Of a stretch of 64,000 nt of DNA, positions 49,837 through 58,234 are shown in pieces. This DNA is from Flavobacterium sp. (GTDB taxonomy: Bacteria; Bacteroidota; Bacteroidia; Flavobacteriales; Flavobacteriaceae): NCBI GenBank assembly GCA_016721735.1, contig JADKHM010000005.1, forward strand, positions 14,790-78,789, given 5' to 3'. The notes beneath the pieces were generated by a model, which was not told the DNA's origin, did no database searches, and saw nothing but the letters and a program-made list of their open reading frames with translations. Each line of letters begins with the position of its first letter. Position 1 is the first letter of the stretch. A program made the position numbers and the translations under genes.

Positions 49837-50310
49837 ATGAAAAATATTATAGTACTATTTGTTATCGCAACAGCCTTATCGGCGTGTAAGAAAGAATCCA
49901 AAGAAAACAAACTCAAAACCATGGATTGGCTCGTGGGAACTTGGGAAAACAAATCAGACTTTGGCGAGCTACAGGAAAGTTGGGAAAAAGTAAATGATAG
50001 TGTTTTTCAAGGTTATTCCTATATGATCAAAGGAAAAGACACCCTGCATAGCGAAAGCATCGCAATGGAAATCAAAGACGAACAAGTGCTGTATGTTCCT
50101 ATTGTAAAAGGCCAAAACAACGACCAACCAGTTGTGTTTTTACTGACAAAACAAACGCCCAAGCAGTTGGTTTTTGAAAATCCAAATCACGATTACCCAA
50201 AGAAAATTGTCTATAATCAAATCACTTCTGATAGTTTAGTTGCCGTTATTTCTGGCACACAACGTGGCAAAGCAAGTTCAGATAGCTTTCCAATGAAGAA
50301 GAAAAAATAG
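49837..50310 (+). CDS. DUF6265 family lipoprotein
   Basis: From the ATG at 49837 the product has 157 residues. The signal peptide ends in a lipobox (LSAC, Cys16). The DUF6265 core follows: MDWLVGTWENKSDFGELQESWEKVNDSVFQGYSYMI, then a calycin-like run of strands (VLYVPIVKGQNNDQPVVFLL, FENPNHDYPKKIVY). The fold suggests binding of a small hydrophobic ligand, but nothing is established. The C-terminus is a short Lys tail. Confidence 0.82.
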   Translation: MKNIIVLFVIATALSACKKESKENKLKTMDWLVGTWENKSDFGELQESWEKVNDSVFQGYSYMIKGKDTLHSESIAMEIKDEQVLYVPIVKGQNNDQPVVFLLTKQTPKQLVFENPNHDYPKKIVYNQITSDSLVAVISGTQRGKASSDSFPMKKKK

Positions 50311-50495
50311 ACTAAGATACGCTGAACGTCTATCATTTTTTTAGTGAGTTCAACACGGATTTCACTAATGCTCACGAATTTATCTAGACTATTTCGTGAT
50401 AATTCGTGAAATTAGTGTTTATGATTTTATAAACTGAAATACAAATGCACGAAAATGAAAAGCTCTAATTATTTCTGACTAATAAAACTCGAATT

Positions 50496-50846
50496 ATGAA
50501 AATCTTAATCCCATTAGCGCTATTTTTCTTACTTGGATTATTCCAACAAGAAACGCCAAAACTAAACGGAACTTATCGCATTGTCTTTGAAAAGAAATAC
50601 GAACAGCAAACTTTTAAAATGGTCTTTGTTGATTCGATTTTTAAGAAAGTGATGCCAGATGCGGTGATGTATAAAGGAAAAATCAAATACGAAAAATTTA
50701 GAGCCGTGCTGCGCTATTCCTCAGATGACAATCCGATTGAGATTGACAAACGCGACTTCGGCAAAGACACGATGAAGTTTACAACCAAAAGCAAAATTGA
50801 TCTTTCTAAAACTATTGCTCGGGGTTTTATGGTTAAGGTAAATTAA
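50496..50846 (+). CDS. Small secreted hypothetical protein
   Basis: This 116-residue protein has a signal-like start (MKILIPLALFFLLGLFQQE) without lipobox and a beta-rich remainder (LNGTYRIVFEKKYEQQTFKMVFVDS, FRAVLRYSSDDNPIEIDKRD). I do not recognise the family. It is basic, ends KVN, and lies alone before a strong bidirectional terminator. The 185-nt gap before it holds an imperfect inverted repeat (TTCACTAAT...ATTAGTG, 50360-50418). Confidence 0.68.
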   Translation: MKILIPLALFFLLGLFQQETPKLNGTYRIVFEKKYEQQTFKMVFVDSIFKKVMPDAVMYKGKIKYEKFRAVLRYSSDDNPIEIDKRDFGKDTMKFTTKSKIDLSKTIARGFMVKVN

Positions 50847-50895
50847 TAACCGAAACGCTTCAAAACCTAGCCTGTTGTTGATGCATTAAAAAAAA

Positions 50896-50946
50896 TGACC
50901 GCTAATTCGCTAATTTTGTTTTTTATAATTAGTGAATTAGCGGTCA
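50896..50946. terminator. Long-stem bidirectional terminator
   Basis: Two 20-nt arms (50896-50915 and 50927-50946) pair with one mismatch around a T-rich loop, between convergent genes. Confidence 0.85.
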
Positions 50947-50978
50947 AATATTTAGTCCTTACTAGAAGCTATTACAAA

Positions 50979-52443
50979 TTAATTCTTCACCGGAATATTA
51001 GCTAAAATCTCTAACACAAAATTCCAAAATTTCTGAGAAGATTTAATTGATGCTCTTTCGTCTGGTGAATGCGCTCCGTGAATTGTTGGTCCAAAAGAAA
51101 TCATATCCATTCCTGGGTAATTCGTACCAAGAATTCCACATTCTAAACCAGCGTGACAAGCCACCACTTTTGGTTTTTCACCATTTTGTTTTTCATAAAT
51201 AGAAACCAAAACATCTAAGATTTCAGATTTAACGTTGGGTGTCCAACCTGGATAACTTCCTGAAAAATCGACTTCACAACCAAACAATTCATAAGCAGAA
51301 CGCAAGGCATTGGCCAAATCCATTTTAGAAGTTTCTACTGAAGAACGCGTTAGATTTTGAATGGTGATTTCCCCTTCTTTTACGATTACACGTGCAATAT
51401 TGTTTGACGTTTCTACCAAATCCTCCATGTCCGCGCTCATTCTGTACACGCCATTGTGAGCGGCATAAATGCCACGTAGCAAACCTTCTTGAACGCCTAG
51501 TTCCATTACTTTGGTTGGCAAATCCGACTTTACAATTTCAATCGTTAAATTCGGTTCCATCGTTTTGAATTCCGTTTTGATATCGCTGATGATTTCTTGC
51601 ATATCAAAAACGTACGCTTCATCATACATCGCAGCGACAATCACTTTGGCAACACTTTCACGTGGAATCGCATTACGCAAACTTCCGCCATTGATTTCAG
51701 CGATTTGCAAACCGAAATTTTCAAATCCGTCAAACAAAAGTCGGTTCATGATTTTATTCGCATTGCCCAAACCTTTATGAATATCCATTCCAGAATGCCC
51801 GCCATTCAAACCTTTAACAGTAATTGTATAGCCTACAGAACCTTCTGGCGTTTCTTCTTCATGATAGCTTCTAGTGGCAGTTACATCAATTCCTCCGGCA
51901 CAACCGATATCAATTTCGTCATCTTCTTCGGTATCCATATTCAAAAGGATTTCTCCTTGCAGTACGCCACCTTTTAAGTTTAACGCGCCCGTCATTCCAG
52001 TTTCTTCATCAATGGTGAAAAGCGCATCAATGGCTGGATGTGGAATATCAGTACTTTCCAAAATCGCCATCGCCATCGCAACACCTAATCCGTTGTCAGC
52101 GCCTAAAGTTGTACCGCGAGCACGAACCCAGTCGCCATCGACATACATATCGATGCCTTGTTTATCGAAATCAAATTGGGTATCAGCGTTCTTTTGATGC
52201 ACCATATCCAAATGGCCTTGCAGCACAACCGTTTTGCGGTTTTCCATGCCTGGTGTTGCAGGTTTTCGGATAATTACGTTTCGAATTTCATCTTCAAAAG
52301 TTTCTAATCCGAGGCTATTGCCGAAATCTTTCATGAATTGAATGACGCGATCTTCTTTTTTAGAAGGACGCGGCACGGCATTTAAGATCGGCAAATTTAT
52401 TCCACAATGCTTTTGGTTCTAAGTTTCTAATTTCTTGGCTCAT
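50979..52443 (-). CDS. pepD: Aminoacyl-histidine dipeptidase (M20), frameshift near N-terminus
   Basis: The 471-residue main frame has the M20C features: QGHLDMVHQKN (metal His and Asp), LGADNGLGVAMAM, TIDEETGMTGA (catalytic and metal Glu), and HAGLECG and GPTIHGAHSPDE. PepD cleaves Xaa-His dipeptides with zinc. It begins abnormally; the true start is ATG 52443, which gives MSQEIRNLEPKALWNKFADL. This joins the main frame (NAVPRPSKKEDR) only if one base is removed from the TTT at 52381-52383. Restored length is 487 residues, as expected. The indel is probably a sequence error. Confidence 0.92.
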
Positions 52444-52594
52444 ATTTTTTAGAGTTTCTAAGTTATTAAGTTACTGAGTGCCTGATTTTTCTTGTGCTCA
52501 GCAACTCAGTTACTCAGCGACTCAGCCACTCAAGAAGCCAAAGTTACAAAGTTTATGTGCTTTTTCGATATATTTACATTCCAAAATTAAATCC

Positions 52595-53656
52595 GTGCAA
52601 CGCAAATACCTCCTTCCGATTTTCCTCGTAATTGAAATCTTTGCCATGCAAGTCATTTCCTTATTTCCGGAAGTTGTCGAGGATTATTATAGTAATGGAT
52701 GGTATCCGAAAATGGCTGGACTTTGGAGAATGGGATTGGGAAAAATCCCCTTTTCGATTGGAGATTGTATTTATGCTATAACTATCTTTTTATTGATACG
52801 ATGGTTCTGGAAGAAACGCCGTACATGGAAAACACAATGGAAAAACAATAGTTTACAACTGTTAAGTTTCGTTGCCGTTTTTTACTTTTTCTTTAATCTG
52901 AGCTGGGGATTGAACTATTGCCGCCAGCCGCTTTTTGAAAAACTGCAAATCGAACGCGATTATACTGATGCTGATTTATACACTTTTACAAAGAAACTGA
53001 TTGCGAAGACCAATGCCGTTCATCATCAACTTGTCACGAACGACTCGCTCAAAGTAGCTTTTCCTTATTCGCAAGGGGAAGTTTTTGAAATGAACTTAGA
53101 CGGCTACCAAAATCTGGCACTGATCTACCCTATTTTTGAATACGAGCATTTGAGTGTCAAAAAATCATTGTTTAGTCTGCCATTGACGTATATGGGTTTT
53201 GGCGGTTATTTAAATCCATTTACGAATGAAGCCCAGGTTAATGACATGGGGCCGATGTATAATTTCCCCACGACGACTTGCCACGAAATGGCGCATCAGT
53301 TGGGTTATGCGAGCGAAAGTGAATGCAATTTTATTGGATTTTTAGCTTCAACAAAAAATGACAATTTATATTTTCAATATTCTGGTTACAGCTTTGCTTT
53401 GCGATATTGCTTGCACAATTGGGAAATTCGCAACCCAAAAGTGTTGAAGCAATTGGTAAAGACTATCCATCCTGGCATTTTGAAAAACTACCAAGAAAGT
53501 GAAGATTTTTGGAGACAATATGAAACTTTTATTGAAACCGGATTCAAGATTTTCTACGACAATTTCTTGAAATTCAACCAACAAAAGGACGGTTTAGAAA
53601 GCTATAGTAAGTTTGTCAATTTGATGGTGAATTATTATCAAGATAAACCTTTGTAA
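52595..53656 (+). CDS. DUF3810 family membrane protein with zinc-metallopeptidase motif
   Basis: A GTG at 52595 opens a 353-residue protein with an N-terminal membrane helix (YLLPIFLVIEIFAMQVI) and two more helices by residue 110. DUF3810 is followed by TTTCHEMAHQLGY, an HExxH zinc site, with a further Glu in ASESECNFIGF. It could be a membrane-anchored peptidase; no substrate is known. The frame is open further upstream, but that part is repeat-derived. The last ~75 bp occur again as a diverged copy beyond the next gene. Confidence 0.83.
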   Translation: MQRKYLLPIFLVIEIFAMQVISLFPEVVEDYYSNGWYPKMAGLWRMGLGKIPFSIGDCIYAITIFLLIRWFWKKRRTWKTQWKNNSLQLLSFVAVFYFFFNLSWGLNYCRQPLFEKLQIERDYTDADLYTFTKKLIAKTNAVHHQLVTNDSLKVAFPYSQGEVFEMNLDGYQNLALIYPIFEYEHLSVKKSLFSLPLTYMGFGGYLNPFTNEAQVNDMGPMYNFPTTTCHEMAHQLGYASESECNFIGFLASTKNDNLYFQYSGYSFALRYCLHNWEIRNPKVLKQLVKTIHPGILKNYQESEDFWRQYETFIETGFKIFYDNFLKFNQQKDGLESYSKFVNLMVNYYQDKPL

Positions 53657-53726
53657 TAACAGCCTTAAAACTTTCACAATACTTATTTATAATTGTCGTT
53701 GTATTAGGAACTTAAAACCAAATACA

Positions 53727-54401
53727 ATGAAAATCAACTTCAAGCATGTTGCCGTTTTTTTAGTTTTGATTGCAATCGCTGCAACTTCCTGCAGCAGCAA
53801 TTCCGATTCAGAACCTGAACCATTACCAGATTTTTTCAATTTGAATGTAGGCAATGAATGGGTTTATAAGGAATATAAGAATAGCGAAGAGAACCAGTCT
53901 GAATATAATTTTACTGGAAAAATCGACAGCGTTGAAGTTGAATCAGTTATCGCTATTGAAGGCGTTGAATTTTCAAAATTACGCCATAAAGTCGGGAATC
54001 AGATACGATACGAATATCTCCGAGTTGACGAATTCGGACACCTCGTTGGTAATACCTATTTTTTAACAGCAGCTGATGATCCTGCGGGAACGGGAGTAAA
54101 ATTAAATCATGTAAAGCATCCCGGCGATGATATAACCTATCAAAACACTTTGGTTCAAGAATCAGGTACTACTTTCGCTAGCGTATTTCCTAATTCCAAT
54201 ATAATCGTCGAAGGGAACAATTATACTGTCTCTCCTTTGGTGCTTGAATATACTTCTCCTGAAGGCACTGTGCCAATGATTAATAAATCTGTTGAGTCTA
54301 ACTATCAAAGACAGATTGGTTTGGTAAAGAAGACTAATGCCTATGTGTTTGGAAATGTATTTTGGGAAGACCGTTTGGTTTCGTACCATATTGTTAATTA
54401 A
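53727..54401 (+). CDS. Lipoprotein of unknown function, likely inserted
   Basis: This 224-residue protein has a lipoprotein signal (AATSC, Cys22) followed by a Ser/Glu/Pro linker. The beta-rich body has LNVGNEWVYKEYKNSE and later FGHLVGNTYFL and WEDRLVSYHIVN, typical of small Bacteroidetes surface lipoproteins. No family is recognised. It lies between the true 3' end of the DUF3810 gene and a second, diverged copy of that 3' end, so it seems to have arrived as an insert. Confidence 0.78.
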   Translation: MKINFKHVAVFLVLIAIAATSCSSNSDSEPEPLPDFFNLNVGNEWVYKEYKNSEENQSEYNFTGKIDSVEVESVIAIEGVEFSKLRHKVGNQIRYEYLRVDEFGHLVGNTYFLTAADDPAGTGVKLNHVKHPGDDITYQNTLVQESGTTFASVFPNSNIIVEGNNYTVSPLVLEYTSPEGTVPMINKSVESNYQRQIGLVKKTNAYVFGNVFWEDRLVSYHIVN

Positions 54402-54430
54402 AAGACAACATAAATTCTATAGCTTATCTA

Positions 54431-54505
54431 AAATTCAACCAACAAAAAGACGGCTTAGAAAGCTATAGTAAGTTTGTGAATTTGATGGTGAATTATTATA
54501 AAGAT
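54431..54505 (+). pseudogene. Relic: diverged second copy of the DUF3810 gene 3' end
   Basis: The 75-nt segment matches 53570-53644 at 71 positions. Three of the four differences are silent codon changes (AAG/AAA, GGT/GGC, GTC/GTG) and one changes Gln to Lys. It still reads KFNQQKDGLESYSKFVNLMV in frame. The silent differences look like those between functioning alleles, so the fragment may come from another version of the gene. Confidence 0.9.
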
Positions 54506-54542
54506 TGTGAGTTGTGAGTTGTCGGTTGTCAGTCCTTAGTAA

Positions 54543-55847
54543 TCACACTTCATCACTCGTAAACGTCGTAAAACTTTTCTTTTTAAACGGACGAATAATC
54601 AATCGACCTTCACGATCAAACTTGATGTAATTGTACACCCAATTCAAGAAAACAACCGCTTTGTTTTTAAAACCAATCAGTGAAAACAAATGCACGAACA
54701 TCCATACAAACCAAGCGAAAACACCGCTAAAATGATATTTCGGTAGATCTACTACCGCTTTGTTTCTGCCGATGGTTGCCATCGAACCTTTGTCGTTGTA
54801 TTCAAATGGAGTCATCGGTTGCTTGTTGATCTTCTTGATGATATTCTCTCCCAATAATTCTCCTTGTTGCATGGCAGGTTGTGCCATCATCGGATGACCT
54901 TGCGGATACAAAGCGGTTTCCATAGAAGCGATGTCGCCAATGGCAAAAATGTTATCATATCCTTTCACTTGGTTGTGGCCATCTACGCGAATACGTTCTA
55001 CTTTCTCGACTAACGATTCTGCACTTAAACCCGGAATGGTAGCCGCCTGAACACCAGCCGTCCAGATGACGGTAGCTGTATCAAAAGTTGTAGTAGTATT
55101 TGTTATAATCGTTCGGCCGTCATAACTCAAAACGCGAATATTTTTATGAACCGTCACGCCCAATCGAACCAAAAAAGCTTCTGCTTCTTGCGATGATTTC
55201 TCGCTCATCGTGTTGAGGATTCGATCGCCACTTTGAATGAGATTGATTTGCATATTCTTGATGTCCAAATCGGGATAATCCTTTTGAAGAATGGCGTTTT
55301 TCATTTCTGCTAAAGCGCCTGCTAGTTCAACGCCAGTAGGTCCGCCGCCAACCAGACAGAAATTCATCAAAGCATTCCGTTCCGCTGGATCATTGATTAA
55401 TAGCGCTTGCTCGAAATTCTCTAGAATCAAACTGCGAATGTTGAGCGATTGCGGAATCGTTTTCATCGACATGCTGTTGCGCTCAATTTCTTTGTTGCCA
55501 AAAAAATTGGTTTTAGAACCGTTGGCGAGCACGAGATAATCGTAATGTAGTTCGCCAATATCTGCTTTAACCATTTGACTTTGTGTATCAATTTCGTTGA
55601 CGCGCGCCAGACGAAAATAGAAATCATTAAACTCTTGAATAATCTTCCGAATAGGATACGCGATGGAACCTGCTTCTAGTCCACCAGTCGCGACTTGATA
55701 TAACAGAGGTTGAAAAGTATGATAATTGTGCTTGTCGATGAGCACCACTTGTACTTTCTGATTCTTAAGTTTCTTGGCTAATGCAATTCCAGCAAAGCCA
55801 CCGCCGATGATTACGATTCTGGGAAGATTAGATTGCGGGATGTTCAT
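54543..55847 (-). CDS. NAD(P)/FAD-dependent oxidoreductase, type II NADH dehydrogenase-like
   Basis: From the ATG at 55847 the protein has 434 residues. An FAD-binding Rossmann motif (IVIIGGGFAGIALAKKL) opens it, followed by NYHTFQPLLYQVATGGLE, typical of NDH-2, the second nucleotide-binding motif VGGGPTGVELAGALAEM, and IFAIGDIA. A C-terminal hydrophobic stretch (FAWFVWMFVHLFSLIGF) should attach it to the membrane. NDH-2 passes electrons from NADH to quinone without pumping protons. The frame continues far upstream, but only through an array of 7-bp repeats. Confidence 0.92.
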   Translation of the reverse strand: MNIPQSNLPRIVIIGGGFAGIALAKKLKNQKVQVVLIDKHNYHTFQPLLYQVATGGLEAGSIAYPIRKIIQEFNDFYFRLARVNEIDTQSQMVKADIGELHYDYLVLANGSKTNFFGNKEIERNSMSMKTIPQSLNIRSLILENFEQALLINDPAERNALMNFCLVGGGPTGVELAGALAEMKNAILQKDYPDLDIKNMQINLIQSGDRILNTMSEKSSQEAEAFLVRLGVTVHKNIRVLSYDGRTIITNTTTTFDTATVIWTAGVQAATIPGLSAESLVEKVERIRVDGHNQVKGYDNIFAIGDIASMETALYPQGHPMMAQPAMQQGELLGENIIKKINKQPMTPFEYNDKGSMATIGRNKAVVDLPKYHFSGVFAWFVWMFVHLFSLIGFKNKAVVFLNWVYNYIKFDREGRLIIRPFKKKSFTTFTSDEV

Positions 55848-55852
55848 ATTGA

Positions 55853-55908
55853 GTTGTGGGTTGTGGGTTGTGGGTTGTATGTTGTATGTTGTAAGTTGTA
55901 AGTTGTGT
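55853..55908. repeat. Eight-unit 7-bp tandem repeat (GTTGTNN)
   Basis: The units are GTTGTGG x3, GTTGTAT x2, GTTGTAA x2 and GTTGTGT, in perfect phase, immediately upstream of the NADH dehydrogenase start. Shorter arrays of the same kind lie at 54504-54531, 49606-49635 and in the rRNA spacer. Confidence 0.95.
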
Positions 55909-55987
55909 TGCGCTAAGATACGAAGATTTGATTGCTTTAGGGTAATACGAATTGAAATGGTTCTTATAGAATTCACACGTTCTATTA

Positions 55988-56060
55988 TAGCCCCGATAGT
56001 AGCGAAAATCCTTTGTCGGCGGAGTTCGACGGCAAAGATTGCAGCGTATAGCGGGACTGC
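55988..56060 (+). repeat. Structured intergenic repeat, copy E
   Basis: Starts TATAGCCCCGAT and ends with GTATAGCGGGACT. Central arms are TTTGTC and GACGGCAAA. It lies between the divergent NADH dehydrogenase and sigma factor genes. Confidence 0.8.
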
Positions 56061-56145
56061 ATTGGATTGGAAAACAGTTGTTGTGCTCCTGATAAAAAAA
56101 ACCTTAATTTGTAACAAAATTAGACATTGGTTAACTAACGCAGTT

Positions 56146-56640
56146 ATGAGTCAAGATTTAGAGCAATCTTTTGTTAAACAATTGAAGGAGAACCAGAATA
56201 TCATCCACAAGATTTGTCGGCTGTATACTTCTGGGGAAGATGCTCACAAAGACTTATTTCAAGAAATCACCATTCAGTTGTGGAAAGCGTATCCGAAGTT
56301 TCGTGGAGACAGCAAGTTCTCGACTTGGGCGTATCGGGTAGCTTTGAATACTGCTATTACTTTATATCGGAAAAGCACGCGATCTGTTCCGACTTCCTCT
56401 TTTGACACCACCAACGTATTTATCAAACAAGAGGAATACAATTACGAAGAAGAAGAACAAATCAAATTAATGTACCAAGCGGTGTATCAATTGAATGATA
56501 TTGAGAAGGCGTTGGTATTTATGTATTTGGAGGATAAAGATTACGAAGAAATATCGGAAACATTGGGAATTAGTCAAGTCAATGCTAGAGTGAAAATGAA
56601 TCGAATTAAGACTAAATTGAAAAAAATATTAAATCCTTAA
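56146..56640 (+). CDS. ECF-type RNA polymerase sigma factor
   Basis: The ATG at 56146 gives 164 residues. Region 2 is FQEITIQLWKAYPKFRGDSKFSTWAYRVALNTAI, and region 4 is LNDIEKALVFMYLEDKDYEEISETLGISQVNARVKMNRIKTKL with the helix-turn-helix. The gene for a small membrane protein follows after 5 nt, in the place where an anti-sigma factor is usual. The frame is open much further upstream, but the family start is clear. The regulon is unknown. Confidence 0.92.
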   Translation: MSQDLEQSFVKQLKENQNIIHKICRLYTSGEDAHKDLFQEITIQLWKAYPKFRGDSKFSTWAYRVALNTAITLYRKSTRSVPTSSFDTTNVFIKQEEYNYEEEEQIKLMYQAVYQLNDIEKALVFMYLEDKDYEEISETLGISQVNARVKMNRIKTKLKKILNP

Positions 56641-56645
56641 GGATT

Positions 56646-57287
56646 ATGGAGGAGTTAGATATCTTAAAAAAAGCTTGGAAAAAAGAAGAAGGTTCTTTTG
56701 AACAAGTTTCAGAAAAGCAGATTTATACGATGTTGCATCAAAAATCATCTTCGATTGTGAAGTGGATTTTGATTATCAGTATTTTAGAATTTGTATTCTG
56801 GAATGTGATTGCCTTTGGTATGAACGACGAAAAGTACCAGGCGAAATTGGACGCTTATGGCATTGCACAATTTATGTTGATTATAAATGTGATTAACTAT
56901 GCGGTGATTGTTGGATTTATCTACGTGTTTTATAAAAACTACCGTGCGATCTCGACCTTAGATTCAACCAGAAACTTGATGGCAAGTATTGTAAAGACAC
57001 GTAAGACCGTGCAAAACTATATTTGGTACAACTTGATTATTATCGCGGTAACGATCGTCATATCGATTGTGATGATGTTTTCTCATAACCCGGAAATGAT
57101 TTCGATGATGGAGAAACAAGTACACGATGGTCATAAGACGTTGTTTATGTTTATTTGCATAGGCGTCTCTACCCTATTTATTGCAGGAATCATCGGTTTG
57201 TTTTGGTTGTTTTACCGATTGTTATATGGCATTTTGTTGAAGAAACTCTTTGCTAATTATAAGGAATTGAAGAAGATTGAGTTGTAG
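56646..57287 (+). CDS. Four-helix membrane protein, possible anti-sigma factor
   Basis: This 213-residue protein opens with an acidic and Lys-rich cytoplasmic segment (MEELDILKKAWKKEEGSFEQ). About four membrane helices follow (WILIISILEFVFWNVIAF; FMLIINVINYAVIVGFIYVF; YNLIIIAVTIVISIVMM; FIAGIIGLFWLFYRL). The DxLKKAWK start resembles N-termini of Bacteroidetes proteins encoded beside ECF sigma factors. Gene position suggests it controls the sigma factor; this is inference, as no zinc-binding anti-sigma motif is visible. A long-stem terminator follows. Confidence 0.75.
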   Translation: MEELDILKKAWKKEEGSFEQVSEKQIYTMLHQKSSSIVKWILIISILEFVFWNVIAFGMNDEKYQAKLDAYGIAQFMLIINVINYAVIVGFIYVFYKNYRAISTLDSTRNLMASIVKTRKTVQNYIWYNLIIIAVTIVISIVMMFSHNPEMISMMEKQVHDGHKTLFMFICIGVSTLFIAGIIGLFWLFYRLLYGILLKKLFANYKELKKIEL

Positions 57288-57325
57288 AGAAGAGTGAATA
57301 GTGATAAGTGAATGGTGAAGAGTCA

Positions 57326-57384
57326 AGAAACAAGAGCCAAGGAACAAGATTAGAAGTCTTGACTCTTGGCTCTTGTTTCTTTTT
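57326..57384. terminator. Bidirectional terminator with a 16-bp perfect stem
   Basis: Arms 57326-57341 and 57365-57380 (AGAAACAAGAGCCAAG and its complement) are exact, followed by a T-run. It lies between the membrane protein gene and the convergent acyltransferase gene. Confidence 0.85.
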
Positions 57385-58186
57385 AAAACTTTCGCAACCT
57401 GTTTAATTCCTCCTGCGCTTCAATTTCTTCTGCTGGAATTACTTTTAAGAACGATGGGTGTTGTTCAATGGCGTATTCTACTTTTTCTACAATTTGCTCA
57501 ATCGTATCATTATCGTAATCAATATCGAGTGGTTCTTTGATGGTGAATGATTGCAAAATGCCTTTCTTCTTAACACGCAAACCTTTCTTGTCAAACGAAC
57601 GGCGGAAACCATCAATCACAATAGGCACCACAATCGGACGGTGTTGTTTGATGATATGCGCGGTTCCTTTACGAACTGGTTTGAACGAACGTGTAGTTCC
57701 TTGTGGAAAAGTAATCACCCAACCGTCTTCGAGGGCAATTCTGATATTCTCCGTATCGTTGGGATTGACTTCACGCTTTTCCGTAACATCTTTTCCTCCG
57801 GCACGCCACGTTCGCTCTACAGTAATTGCTCCAACGTAAGATAGAATTCGAGGTAACAAACCTGCCTTCATGGTTTCGCTTGCCGCTACATAATAAATAT
57901 TCATCTTAGGTTGCCAGAGATAACCAATATTTTTGATGTTGTCCTCTCGCCCACTCAAACTTGCATTAAACACATGAAACATCGCCACGACGTCGGCAAA
58001 ATAAGTTTGGTGATTGGAAATAAAAAGGACATTTTTGTCTGGCAAGGCTTTGATAATTTCAGAACCATCGATCTGCAAGTCATTAAAACCACGGTAACGT
58101 TTATGCGTCAAGGCGCCGAAAATTCGGATCAGCCATTTCTTCAGAAAAAGTATATGTCCAAAAGGATTTCTTGCGAATAATCCCAT
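57383..58186 (-). CDS. 1-acylglycerol-3-phosphate acyltransferase family protein (PlsC-like)
   Basis: This 267-residue protein has the PlsC-type motifs: SNHQTYFADVVAMF in place of NHxxxxD, a GAITVERTWRAGGKD stretch, and FPQGTTRSFKPVRKGT as the FPEGTRS motif. It should transfer acyl chains to lysophosphatidate or a related acceptor at the inner membrane. The spacing in the first motif is His-x5-Asp, one longer than the classical His-x4-Asp, so it may form a distinct subgroup or use another acceptor. It is encoded just downstream of the Nudix gene, 48 nt apart. Confidence 0.88.
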   Translation of the reverse strand: MGLFARNPFGHILFLKKWLIRIFGALTHKRYRGFNDLQIDGSEIIKALPDKNVLFISNHQTYFADVVAMFHVFNASLSGREDNIKNIGYLWQPKMNIYYVAASETMKAGLLPRILSYVGAITVERTWRAGGKDVTEKREVNPNDTENIRIALEDGWVITFPQGTTRSFKPVRKGTAHIIKQHRPIVVPIVIDGFRRSFDKKGLRVKKKGILQSFTIKEPLDIDYDNDTIEQIVEKVEYAIEQHPSFLKVIPAEEIEAQEELNRLRKF

Positions 58187-58234
58187 AATTGTTTGTTTAA
58201 AAATCAGCGGGCTAATTTACAAATTCACTAGTAT

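Noticed and set aside
55853..55908. CRISPR array
   Set aside because: Seven-bp direct units without spacers; no cas genes.
55853..56117. N-terminal extension of the NADH dehydrogenase into the upstream open frame
   Set aside because: The extra residues come from the 7-bp repeat array and structured repeat E; the Rossmann motif starts just after the ATG at 55847.
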